From JAUIKM01 sp964445695 (lineage in GTDB: Bacteria; Bacteroidota; Ignavibacteria; Kapaibacteriales; UBA7675): a stretch of DNA of 64,000 nt. Below are positions 50,151 to 57,779 of this stretch, in pieces (positions within the stretch are counted from its first letter, which is position 1; each line of letters begins with the position of its first letter). Below the pieces are notes generated by a model. It was not told the DNA's origin. It did not search any database and worked only from the letters and a program-made list of their open reading frames with translations. Location: the NCBI GenBank assembly GCA_964445695.1, contig CAYULF010000007.1, forward strand, positions 140,266 to 204,265, read 5' to 3'. The position numbers and the translations under genes are program-made.

Positions 50151-50379
50151 TGAAGCCGTGCCAATGATGTTTGAAGTTTATCCGCGACAAATTTACGCAT
50201 TTCCGCTGAGAAGACGAGGACGCGATTTCCGGCGGCCTACCCATAAAATCCCCTATGGTCGCACTTGCAGTTGAGCGGGAAGAGTTGCAGATTGACACGC
50301 CATCAGGAGCGCGCACAGTTTGTCGTGACGTACTGCGGTATCGGCTGCGGTACGTCGTGCAAACTGTTTTTATAAACCT

Positions 50380-51609
50380 TCAAGCGACACAGGCGAAAGC
50401 TCCCACCGCTCGTCCTGTTAACTGCGCGACCGCCGGAGCGGACAGAAAGGCGACAAAACTGTTGCGCCTGCGATTCAGATGACCGGAGGCGAGTTTGTTT
50501 AATGCGGCGCGTCCAACGACAATCCGGCTGTTCCGATAAACTTCCTCCAGATAAACATCCTGAAATTCGACCGGAATGTGATTGTCTTCGCCGGCGCAGC
50601 GAATCAGCACATCAACGGATACGTCCGACGATGCAACTCCACAGTGAATTTCATCAACGGGGCGATAGGCAAAATTGCGAATGAGTGCGTTAACATCCGC
50701 CAGGACCGCGGCCGCGGTGGGAATTCCACCTGCGCCCTTGCCCGAGAACTCGTTTGTGACACCGTTGGCGTCTTCAACCAGCACGATATTATTTTCGCCG
50801 ACAGCAGATCCGATGCGTTCGAATTGCGTCACCAGTTGCGGTCCGGACCAGGCGCAGACGCCGCCTGTTAAACGCCGTGCACAGACAGCCGGCACAATTC
50901 TCAGCGAGTGCTCACGAGCCCACAGAACGTCGGAACCGTCAATTGAACGCAAGCCGAATGTCGGAATTTTTTCCGGCGCCAGACGGCAGGACAAAGCGTG
51001 CTGCGTCAGAATGCTCAACTTGTTGCGTGCATCAAAACCGCCCATGTCGAGCGTCGGATTGCTTTCGGCAAAACCGGATTCCTGCGCCTCGGACAGCGCT
51101 TCATCGTAGCTGAGGCCGTCGTCCTGCATACGCGTTAAAACGTAGTTGGACGATCCGTTGATAATTCCGCCGAGCGAGCGGACGGCACTTCCGTTAAAAT
51201 AGGTTTCCAGGGCGCGAATAATCGGAATGCTGCCGCCGACGGCCGCCTCGTAGAGCAGACGCGAGCCGCAGTCGCGTTGAATCTGCTGCAACTCGGCAAA
51301 GCGCTCCGCAATCATGCGTTTGTTGGCGGACACCACCGGCTTGCCTTTGCGCAATGCCGCGCTTACGATCTTAAACGCATCCTCGGCATTGTCGATAAGT
51401 TCAACAACGATGTCGATGTCGGGGCTGTTAATGACCGCATCGCCATCAAAGGTGAACACGTCCTGCGGCAGTGACCGCGTTTTACCGGGATGTTTAACAC
51501 AAATTGCAGTTATTTCGATGTTGCTGTTTGTTGCAGCGGTCGCGATCTGATAAAATCCGCGGCCGACGCAGCCAAATCCAAACAGTCCAATTTTTACTCT
51601 GCGACTCAT
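50380..51609 (-). CDS. hom: homoserine dehydrogenase
   Basis: A 409-aa NAD(P)-dependent enzyme that makes homoserine from aspartate semialdehyde. The Rossmann motif is GLFGFGCVGRGFY. Later features are VVSANKRMIAERFAEL, GGIINGSSNYVLTRM and GFAESNPTLDMGGFDARNKLSIL, all diagnostic for the family. A C-terminal ACT-like segment is present (VDVLIRCAGEDNHIP), so feedback control is possible. It overlaps metX by 4 nt and is the last gene of metY-metX-hom, giving the homoserine for the same pathway. Nine TTAA sites lie in this gene. Confidence 0.96.
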   Translation of the reverse strand: MSRRVKIGLFGFGCVGRGFYQIATAATNSNIEITAICVKHPGKTRSLPQDVFTFDGDAVINSPDIDIVVELIDNAEDAFKIVSAALRKGKPVVSANKRMIAERFAELQQIQRDCGSRLLYEAAVGGSIPIIRALETYFNGSAVRSLGGIINGSSNYVLTRMQDDGLSYDEALSEAQESGFAESNPTLDMGGFDARNKLSILTQHALSCRLAPEKIPTFGLRSIDGSDVLWAREHSLRIVPAVCARRLTGGVCAWSGPQLVTQFERIGSAVGENNIVLVEDANGVTNEFSGKGAGGIPTAAAVLADVNALIRNFAYRPVDEIHCGVASSDVSVDVLIRCAGEDNHIPVEFQDVYLEEVYRNSRIVVGRAALNKLASGHLNRRRNSFVAFLSAPAVAQLTGRAVGAFACVA

Positions 51610-52646
51610 AGTTCTCCTGTTGCCGGTGCGAGTTCCGGCACAAATTTTTTGATCAGATTTTGTAGTTGAAAGCTCTCGACCAGAAAACCGTCGTGTCCAT
51701 AGGGCGAGTCAATTTCGACATAACGCGCCTGTTTAAGTCCACGGGCAATGCGATGCTGTTCGGCGGGCGGAAAGAGCCCATCCGAACTGCATCCTACCAG
51801 CAGGGCTTCGGCTTCAATCCCCGTCAGCGCCGCCGCGACTCCGCCGCGACCGCGGCCGATATCGTGGCTGTCCATGGCCTGCGTGAGGCGATAGTAGGAC
51901 CAGGCGTTAAAGCGATGCGCCAGCTTGACACCCTGATAGCGCTGGTAGGAATCGGCGCGGTAGTTGTGCAACAGCGACGCGACGTCGGACTGCGTCTGCG
52001 CGAACGATTCGTACGTGCGGTACGACAGCATCGCCACGGCGCGCGCCGCCATCAGGCCCTTGTGTCCGCCGTCCGGCCCGGTGCTGTGCAGGCTCTCATC
52101 CGCTTCAAGGGCCATGCGCTGCGTGGCATTGAACGCTCTTCCCCAGGCCGAGTGCTCGGCATTGGCGGAGATAAGTACGAGGCGCTTAAACAGACCGGGC
52201 TCTTCCGCCGCCCACTCCAGCGCCTGCTGTCCGCCCAGCGAAGCGCCGACGCCCAAGGCAATCTGTTTAATCCCGAGATGGCGACGCAGCAGGTCGTGCG
52301 CGCGCACCATGTCGCGGATTGTCACGATTGGAAAATCAGCCAGGTACTCTCTGCCGGAAGCGGGGTTAACACTCATCGGACCGCTGCTGCCGTAACAGGA
52401 GCCGAGCACGTTGGCGCAGATGATGTAGTCACGTAGCGGATCAAAGGTTTTGCCGACGCCGACCATATCCGGCCACCAGTCGCGCGGATCGGCGTTGGCC
52501 GTCAGAGCGTGAAAAAGCCAGACGACGTTTGAGTCGTCCGGGGCGCGGCGGCCCAGCGACGTCCAGGCCAGCTCCAGACCTGGAAGTTGCACGCCGGACT
52601 CCAGTTCAAACGGCTCATCGCTTTTAAACATCTGCACACCAGACAT
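51606..52646 (-). CDS. metX: homoserine O-acetyltransferase
   Basis: A 346-aa alpha/beta-hydrolase-fold enzyme that acetylates homoserine. The nucleophile elbow Gly-x-Ser-x-Gly is GASLGGQQALEW. It has the MetX family segments WLFHALTANADPRDWWPDMVG near the start, CYGSSGPMSVNPASGR, and the final catalytic Asp-His region SSDGLFPPAEQ and YGHDGFLVE. The HALTAN and PxSGR stretches are diagnostic for MetX over MetA. It is translated between metY and hom; the 77-bp gap before it contains no hairpin. Confidence 0.96.
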   Translation of the reverse strand: MSGVQMFKSDEPFELESGVQLPGLELAWTSLGRRAPDDSNVVWLFHALTANADPRDWWPDMVGVGKTFDPLRDYIICANVLGSCYGSSGPMSVNPASGREYLADFPIVTIRDMVRAHDLLRRHLGIKQIALGVGASLGGQQALEWAAEEPGLFKRLVLISANAEHSAWGRAFNATQRMALEADESLHSTGPDGGHKGLMAARAVAMLSYRTYESFAQTQSDVASLLHNYRADSYQRYQGVKLAHRFNAWSYYRLTQAMDSHDIGRGRGGVAAALTGIEAEALLVGCSSDGLFPPAEQHRIARGLKQARYVEIDSPYGHDGFLVESFQLQNLIKKFVPELAPATGEL

Positions 52647-52723
52647 GCTGACTCCGGACTGATAGATTTAACACTGTTTCTGTTAACATGGTAATTAGGA
52701 TCACGTGATTGTTGTCCGCCGCG

Positions 52724-54040
52724 TCAGACGGGTTCCATTACCGCGGCTTTGGCCAGTGCCTGCTCAAAGTCGGCCCGGATATCTTCGATATGTTCAATGC
52801 CGACCGATACGCGCACCTGATCGGGCAGCACCCCGGCGTCCAGCTGCTCGGCCGCAGACAGCTGTTGGTGCGTGGTCGAAGCCGGATGAATAATCAGCGT
52901 TTTGGCGTCACCGACGTTGGCCAGATGACTCGCCAGTTGCGCGGAATCTATGAACCTGAGCGCGGCATCGTAGCCGCCTTTTATACGAAAACTGAGCACC
53001 GCGCCATAGCCGTTGCGCAGGTATTTAACAGAATTCCGGTGATGTGAATGCGCTGCAAGGCCCGGGTAGGAAACCGATTCAACCGCGTCATGCGCGTCCA
53101 GCCACTGAGCAAGTTCAAGCGCGTTGTCGACGTGTCTCTGTACGCGCAGCGAGAGAGTTTCAAGCCCCTGGAGAAACAGGAAAGAGTTAAACGGACTGAG
53201 CGCCGGCCCGAAGTCACGCAGCCCCTCAACGCGCGCGCGGATGATAAACGCAATGTTGCCGAACGGCCCGTCGCTGCCGAAAACCTCCCAGAAGTTAAGT
53301 CCGTGGTAGCCCTCCGCCGGCTCGCTGAACTGCGGGAACTTGCCGTTGCCCCAATTGTAATTTCCACCGTCGACAATTACCCCGCCGATGCTCGTGCCGT
53401 GGCCGCCGATCCACTTGGTGGCCGACTGCACAACTACATTGGCGCCGTGCTCCAGCGGCCGGAACAGATACCCCGCCGCACCGAAGGTGTTGTCGACTAC
53501 CAGCGGCAGGTCGTGGCGTCGCGCCAGTTCCGCAAAACGCTCAAAGTCGGGAATGTTAAATCCCGGATTGCCGATGGTTTCCAGATAAATGGCTTTGGTG
53601 TTGGCGTCGATGCGCTGTTCAAAGTCGTCGGGATCGTCGCCGGCCACGAAGCGCGCCTCCACGCCCAGGCGTTTGAATGCAACCTTAAACTGGTTCCAGG
53701 TGCCGCCGTAGAGATAGGATGTCGCAACAAAGTTGTCGCCGTTCTGCAGAATGTTGTTTAAGGCAATGAACTGCGCCGCCTGACCAGATCCCACCGCCAG
53801 CGCGGCGACGCCTCCCTCTAACGCGGCGATCCGTTTCTCGAACACATCCGTCGTCGGATTCATGATGCGCGTGTAAATATTGCCAAACTTTCGCAATGCA
53901 AACAGGTCCGCGCCATGCGCCGCGTCCTCAAATCCGAACGATGTTGTTTGATAAATCGGAACTGCGCGCGCACCGGTCGTCGGATCAATTTCCTGTCCGG
54001 CATGCACCTGCAGCGTTTCAAACCTGAGCGAATCTGACAT
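52724..54040 (-). CDS. metY: O-acetylhomoserine sulfhydrylase
   Basis: A 438-aa PLP enzyme that turns O-acetylhomoserine and sulfide into homocysteine (or methanethiol into methionine). The PLP lysine lies in VVQSATKWIGGHGTSIGG. TTSFGFEDAAHGADLF near the N-terminus, NPTTDVFEKRIAALEGG and HPASTTHQQLSA near the C-terminus are typical. Its length is that of the MetY group, longer than cystathionine gamma-synthase. It is the first gene of the operon and sits downstream of a Met/Cys leader peptide and terminator. Confidence 0.96.
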   Translation of the reverse strand: MSDSLRFETLQVHAGQEIDPTTGARAVPIYQTTSFGFEDAAHGADLFALRKFGNIYTRIMNPTTDVFEKRIAALEGGVAALAVGSGQAAQFIALNNILQNGDNFVATSYLYGGTWNQFKVAFKRLGVEARFVAGDDPDDFEQRIDANTKAIYLETIGNPGFNIPDFERFAELARRHDLPLVVDNTFGAAGYLFRPLEHGANVVVQSATKWIGGHGTSIGGVIVDGGNYNWGNGKFPQFSEPAEGYHGLNFWEVFGSDGPFGNIAFIIRARVEGLRDFGPALSPFNSFLFLQGLETLSLRVQRHVDNALELAQWLDAHDAVESVSYPGLAAHSHHRNSVKYLRNGYGAVLSFRIKGGYDAALRFIDSAQLASHLANVGDAKTLIIHPASTTHQQLSAAEQLDAGVLPDQVRVSVGIEHIEDIRADFEQALAKAAVMEPV

Positions 54041-54068
54041 GATTCCGGTCCTTCATTTTCCTGTTAAA

Positions 54069-54102
54069 CAAAAAAAGCCTTCCGCACAATGTGGGAAAGG
54101 CT
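54069..54102 (-). terminator. attenuator terminator before metY
   Basis: On the leftward strand AGCCTTTCCCAC and GTGCGGAAGGCT form a 12-position stem (one mismatch, one G-U) with an ATT loop and a seven-T run. It lies 29 bp before the metY start and 39 nt after the leader peptide stop, so it must be read through for metY to be expressed. Confidence 0.88.
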
Positions 54103-54141
54103 CTGAATGATAATCGCGTTCGCCGTATGTCTCCGGCACAG

Positions 54142-54195
54142 CTATTCAGGCTCCTCCCTCGTGGGGCGGTGCATTCGGCAACACATCATCATCAT
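54142..54195 (-). CDS. Met/Cys-rich leader peptide (attenuator) of metY operon
   Basis: The frame ATG ATG ATG ATG TGT TGC CGA ATG CAC ... TAG encodes the 17-residue peptide MMMMCCRMHRPTREEPE. Five of the first eight residues are Met and two are Cys, the end product and the sulfur donor of the operon that follows. GAGCCT near the stop codon can pair with the AGGCT arm of the downstream terminator. This would let a ribosome stalled on Met or Cys codons favour antitermination. No good ribosome site precedes the ATGs, which is the main weakness. Confidence 0.6.
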   Translation of the reverse strand: MMMMCCRMHRPTREEPE

Positions 54196-54281
54196 ACAGC
54201 CGAGTGGCCGTACGATTGGATGTCTTCCGTTGTGCCTGTTGCCTGAATTCATGTTTGCAATCCGAATTTGACTAAAACAAA

Positions 54282-54312
54282 AAAGCCCTTCCGCTTTGTT
54301 CGGAAGGGCTTT
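54282..54312 (-). terminator. bidirectional-looking terminator
   Basis: AAAGCCCTTCCG and CGGAAGGGCTTT form a perfect 12-bp stem with a 7-nt loop; on the leftward strand a TTTTTTG run follows. It ends the 7-TM gene's transcript. The metY leader starts downstream of it; 54,313-54,594 holds no gene. Confidence 0.9.
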
Positions 54313-54594
54313 GCAATTGTGTGCGCAGTTGTGACGGAAACGTCATCCCCTTCCTGGATCGCTCATACACATGCACATACACATCGGGCAAAGTGCCGGT
54401 GTATGGACCGTGTGCGGCAGGCGCGGGGCGATATGGAAGCGGCGTGTCGTCATTCTGCTTTGTTCTTTTTGGAACGCACAAAGTTAAACCAGGCTCATCA
54501 ACAAAAACAAAGGAAAAATGATTCGCCGCTGAATTTTCCCACTCAACGCTTCTTCGGACTCCTTATTACTATCACACGGTCGTCCGAAGTTCGC

Positions 54595-55317
54595 TTATTC
54601 GCCGGCTTGAGTGCTCCGCAGCTTGCGGAATACCAGCAGGTGCCCCAGCAAAGCCATGAAAACCATCACCGTCGGGAGCCAGATAAAGGGCGCCTGCGTC
54701 ACCCAGGTGTTGGCTGGTTCGTTGTTAAACAGACGGATTGCATCTATCGGCATCGACACAACCGCTATGCCGATAATTGTCAACAGCAGGGCTAAACCAA
54801 AGAAATTCCAGGCCAGGATCAGCCTGCGATTTAATGGTCGCCGCATGGAAATCAGCAACAGAAGCAGCGCCGTAATTCCACTCAGAATATCGAAGTTATA
54901 ACCCTCAAACGACATCTGCACCGGCATGAGCCCCTCCACATAGGCGCGATGCAGCAGGATTTCCACCACGATGCGGAACGATTGAAAGCCGATGAGCCAA
55001 CGAAACGGCAATTTCGTCAGCTGTGTACCGAGGCGTGAAAATGCCGTCAGGAATACCAGCACAAATCCGATATTGATCAGTATCGGCAGGCGCGGCGGCA
55101 TCGGACCAAATGCCAGCAAGCCGGCGCTCGCGCACCAGTACGTCAGGCCCATCCACACAACTGCGGCGACACTGGCTTTCCACGTTTGCGCTGTACGCCG
55201 CCGATTTTCGAGTCCCGCAATTTTTGCCGAGACAGCGACAGCCCACACGAACATCAGCGCACACAGCACCGACAGCAGAATAAATCCTGTGCTTAGAAAC
55301 TCCGACGCTTGGATCAT
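54595..55317 (-). CDS. seven-helix membrane protein, unknown
   Basis: A 240-aa integral membrane protein from ATG 55317, with seven hydrophobic helices (FILLSVLCALMFVWAVAV; AAVVWMGLTYWCASAGLLAF; ILINIGFVLVFLTAF; WLIGFQSFRIVVEILL; ILSGITALLLLLISM; FGLALLLTIIGIAVV; IWLPTVMVFMALLGHLLVF) and short loops. No motifs of transport or rhodopsin families are seen; the last helix has no Lys for retinal. It is divergent from the HxlR gene with 62 bp between starts, so the regulator may control it. Confidence 0.75.
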   Translation of the reverse strand: MIQASEFLSTGFILLSVLCALMFVWAVAVSAKIAGLENRRRTAQTWKASVAAVVWMGLTYWCASAGLLAFGPMPPRLPILINIGFVLVFLTAFSRLGTQLTKLPFRWLIGFQSFRIVVEILLHRAYVEGLMPVQMSFEGYNFDILSGITALLLLLISMRRPLNRRLILAWNFFGLALLLTIIGIAVVSMPIDAIRLFNNEPANTWVTQAPFIWLPTVMVFMALLGHLLVFRKLRSTQAGE

Positions 55318-55379
55318 GACGCGGCCTTGTGTATCTTGAGACAAGCAGCAACTATTCAAAAGTAAAGCTTTTACTGTTA

Positions 55380-56000
55380 ATGAGCAAGCGCACGTACTCA
55401 CAATTTTGCGGCCTGGCCAAGGCGCTCGACGTCGTCGGCGAGCGTTGGACGCTTCTCGTTGTCCGCAATCTGCTCCTCGGACCGATGCGATATTCGGATC
55501 TGCAGAAAAGCCTGCCCGGCATTACCAGCAACCTCCTGGCCAAGCGACTCAAGGAAATGGAGGAACACGACCTGCTCGAACGGCGACGCTACCCGGCTTC
55601 ATCTTCACCAATTGCTTATCAGCTGACGCCGGCGGGACGCGAACTGGAACCCGTTATTCACGCATTGGGCGCCTGGGGCGGACGCTACATGGATGCGCCG
55701 CAAAAACACGAACACGTTAACTTTGAATGGATGTTAATTGCCTTTAAACGCCGGTACCGCGGCGGCATTTCGATGGTGGTTGAGCTCTCGCTCGGTGATG
55801 CGCAGTACGAATTGCAGTTCAGTCCGGATCGCGTCGATATTCAGCGCGGTGCGGCGCTTCACGCTGATTTACAGATTGGCGGAAATCTGGCGGCGCTGCG
55901 CAAACTCCTCTACGGCAAACACCCGCTCGACCGCATGTCTTCCGGCCTGGCCATCAAAGGCGATCGCGAAGCGCTCGAAAAACTGCTGCAGACAATTTAA
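55380..56000 (+). CDS. HxlR-type regulator with SCP2-like C-terminal domain
   Basis: A 206-aa protein. The N-terminal winged helix-turn-helix of the HxlR/MarR type is clear: FCGLAKALDVVGERWTLLVV, LLGPMRYSDLQKSLPGITSN, LLAKRLKEMEEHDLLERRRY and ITYQL-like AYQLTPAGREL. After about residue 115 a sterol-carrier-like domain follows (VELSLGDAQYELQF, ADLQIGGNLAALRKLLYGK), as in many HxlR proteins. The ATG at 55380 is preferred. Its likely target is the divergent membrane gene. Confidence 0.88.
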   Translation: MSKRTYSQFCGLAKALDVVGERWTLLVVRNLLLGPMRYSDLQKSLPGITSNLLAKRLKEMEEHDLLERRRYPASSSPIAYQLTPAGRELEPVIHALGAWGGRYMDAPQKHEHVNFEWMLIAFKRRYRGGISMVVELSLGDAQYELQFSPDRVDIQRGAALHADLQIGGNLAALRKLLYGKHPLDRMSSGLAIKGDREALEKLLQTI

Positions 56001-56077
56001 CTGTTTAACAGCTGCTCTACTGACCGGCACAACTTAACACTTTGCACTTCCCAGACCTGAGCGCTTCGCTTCCTCAC

Positions 56078-56137
56078 CGCGTTCGGCAGCTTGCTTTTTC
56101 CTCTTGTTTGTCGGCGGGCGACAAGCTGCAGAACGCG
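56078..56137. repeat. intergenic repeat/hairpin related to the 27.6-kb repeats
   Basis: CGCGTTCGGCAGCTTG and CAAGCTGCAGAACGCG pair over 16 positions with one mismatch. The loop (CTTTTTCCTCTTGTTTG then TCGGCGGGC) resembles the core of the repeats at 27,629-28,055. It lies downstream of the HxlR gene; the rest of 56,001-56,285 is empty. Confidence 0.6.
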
Positions 56138-56285
56138 AAACACGTGGTCAGATAACAACACACGCATACGCATTCTCAATCACGCAGCATAGCACGAAGA
56201 CACAAGGACTTCAACATCACAGACGGAGCAGACGGCCAACTTCCGGTAAATCGCCCGCTCAATAACGACCGACTTCACCTAATGC

Positions 56286-56672
56286 TTAAACAATTTCCAG
56301 ATTGTGCTCCGTGACGACCTCACGGCCTTTGGCGCTGAACGACCCGCCGCCGCTGATGGCGCCGAGCTCGCCGGTTCCCGACTGCTCAACGACTTCCCAC
56401 CGGCTGTTCGCCGCTCCGTCTTTAAACTCGCCGACATGGCGGATGACAAAAGAACCGCTTTTTCCGTCCACTGTTCCTTCGATGACTTCAAGACCGACAA
56501 ATGTCGCGCGCATAGCGCCCATGTAGTACATAACGTATTCCAGGCGGCTGCTTCCCTGAATATGGCCGCTGTAATTTTGCTCAACTTTGGCGACGACCAT
56601 TTTGTTCTCGCCGTTTTCAATAAAAGTCTCTTCGTTCCATGACTGAACGGTAAACGTGCTTTGCTGACTCAT
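56286..56672 (-). CDS. DUF3224 family protein
   Basis: A 128-aa protein from ATG 56672. The family pattern is visible: FTVQSWNEETF at the start, AKVEQNYSGHIQGSSRLEYV, the central FVGLEVIEGTVDGKSGSFV, HVGEFKDGAANSRWEVVEQS and GTGELGAISGGGSF. It forms a small beta-barrel of the allene-oxide-cyclase-like type. Its function in bacteria is unknown. Confidence 0.88.
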   Translation of the reverse strand: MSQQSTFTVQSWNEETFIENGENKMVVAKVEQNYSGHIQGSSRLEYVMYYMGAMRATFVGLEVIEGTVDGKSGSFVIRHVGEFKDGAANSRWEVVEQSGTGELGAISGGGSFSAKGREVVTEHNLEIV

Positions 56673-57714
56673 GTTTGGTAATTGCGGATTAGTTGTTAAT
56701 AGTACTTGCGAATTGAGCTGCGACAATATACATTAAAGATTTAAATTGGGCAGGCCTTGCGGCGAAGATCCTGGGCCCCTCCCCCGCCACCACCACCGAG
56801 ACGGAACCTACACCATTAACACACCTCCTCCTGCCGCCGCGTTCTCGCCGCGGCGGTTCAATAACAGAGTGAACAATTGTATTTCAGCATGCATACCAAA
56901 ACGTTAACTCCCGCAATCTGCATCATGCATTTGCGCCCTGCAAACGGAAATACGCGAACGGGCGGTTTGCGCTCCCGACCGTATGTATATTCGTGCTTTT
57001 TGTGTCCTGTCTGCCGTCAAGCGGATGCGCGGAAGTGAACCCGGAGGTCCCGGGTCGGCTTTTCAGCCGCCGGTGCGGACGATACCACTACGCAAAACAT
57101 TTGCCGCCTTCGCCGGCGGCCATACAACAACAGCGCCGGCCTTAGGTGCGCATGGTTTACTCATCATGAGTGTGCAACGCTTCGGCGCCCAAATTCGGAG
57201 AAAATCACTCAGACCGGGCAAACTCTGGACGTTTCGCCAATCGCTGACCTTAATACGAAGCAGCCGGGATTTGACGCAACGACTTCCAAGCACGACATTG
57301 CAATAACAGCATTTATGGTTCCGGTTCGGCACACTGCACGTTCTGCATTCTCACTGTCGGCGATGGAGAAACAACACGGTGAATCACATTCCGGAGACTG
57401 GCACACAACGCTGAACCCGACGGTGCACGACCAGATTCACGCGCTTCAAACACTGTGCCTGAAGGCCGGCCTGAATCTCTCGCTCCTGGAGACTTCAAAC
57501 AAAACGGTTTCACACTCGCGGGTTTGTCTCTGAACACCCGGTGATTAACCAAAAAGTCATTAAAGCGCCGGCTGCGCCGGCAAGCGCTCAAGCCGGAAAC
57601 ACCAGGTAAAACAGTACCAGTGTCAGGTAGCTCGGCAATTATCCCTTTGCACCAGGTTTAAGTCACCAGCAGCGACCGTGATCCAGAAGCGCCGGAAATA
57701 CCATTGAGGAAAAC

Positions 57715-57750
57715 AAAAAAGCCGACGCCTCGATATTCCGAAGCGCCGGC
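57715..57750 (-). terminator. terminator of the BNR protein gene
   Basis: On the leftward strand GCCGGCGC pairs with GCGTCGGC and a TTTTTTG run follows, 30 bp past the stop codon. Between the DUF3224 start and here (56,673-57,714) no gene is evident. Confidence 0.85.
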
Positions 57751-57779
57751 CTGAATGTGTTAAACGATTAACCACTCTG

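Noticed and set aside
54040..54270. SAM-I (S-box) or T-box riboswitch before metY
   Set aside because: I find neither the conserved S-box core nor a T-box sequence; the Met/Cys ORF plus terminator explains the leader better.
56730..57714. Short rightward and leftward frames between DUF3224 and BNR genes
   Set aside because: No motif, no ribosome site, and irregular amino-acid composition; I see no supported gene there.
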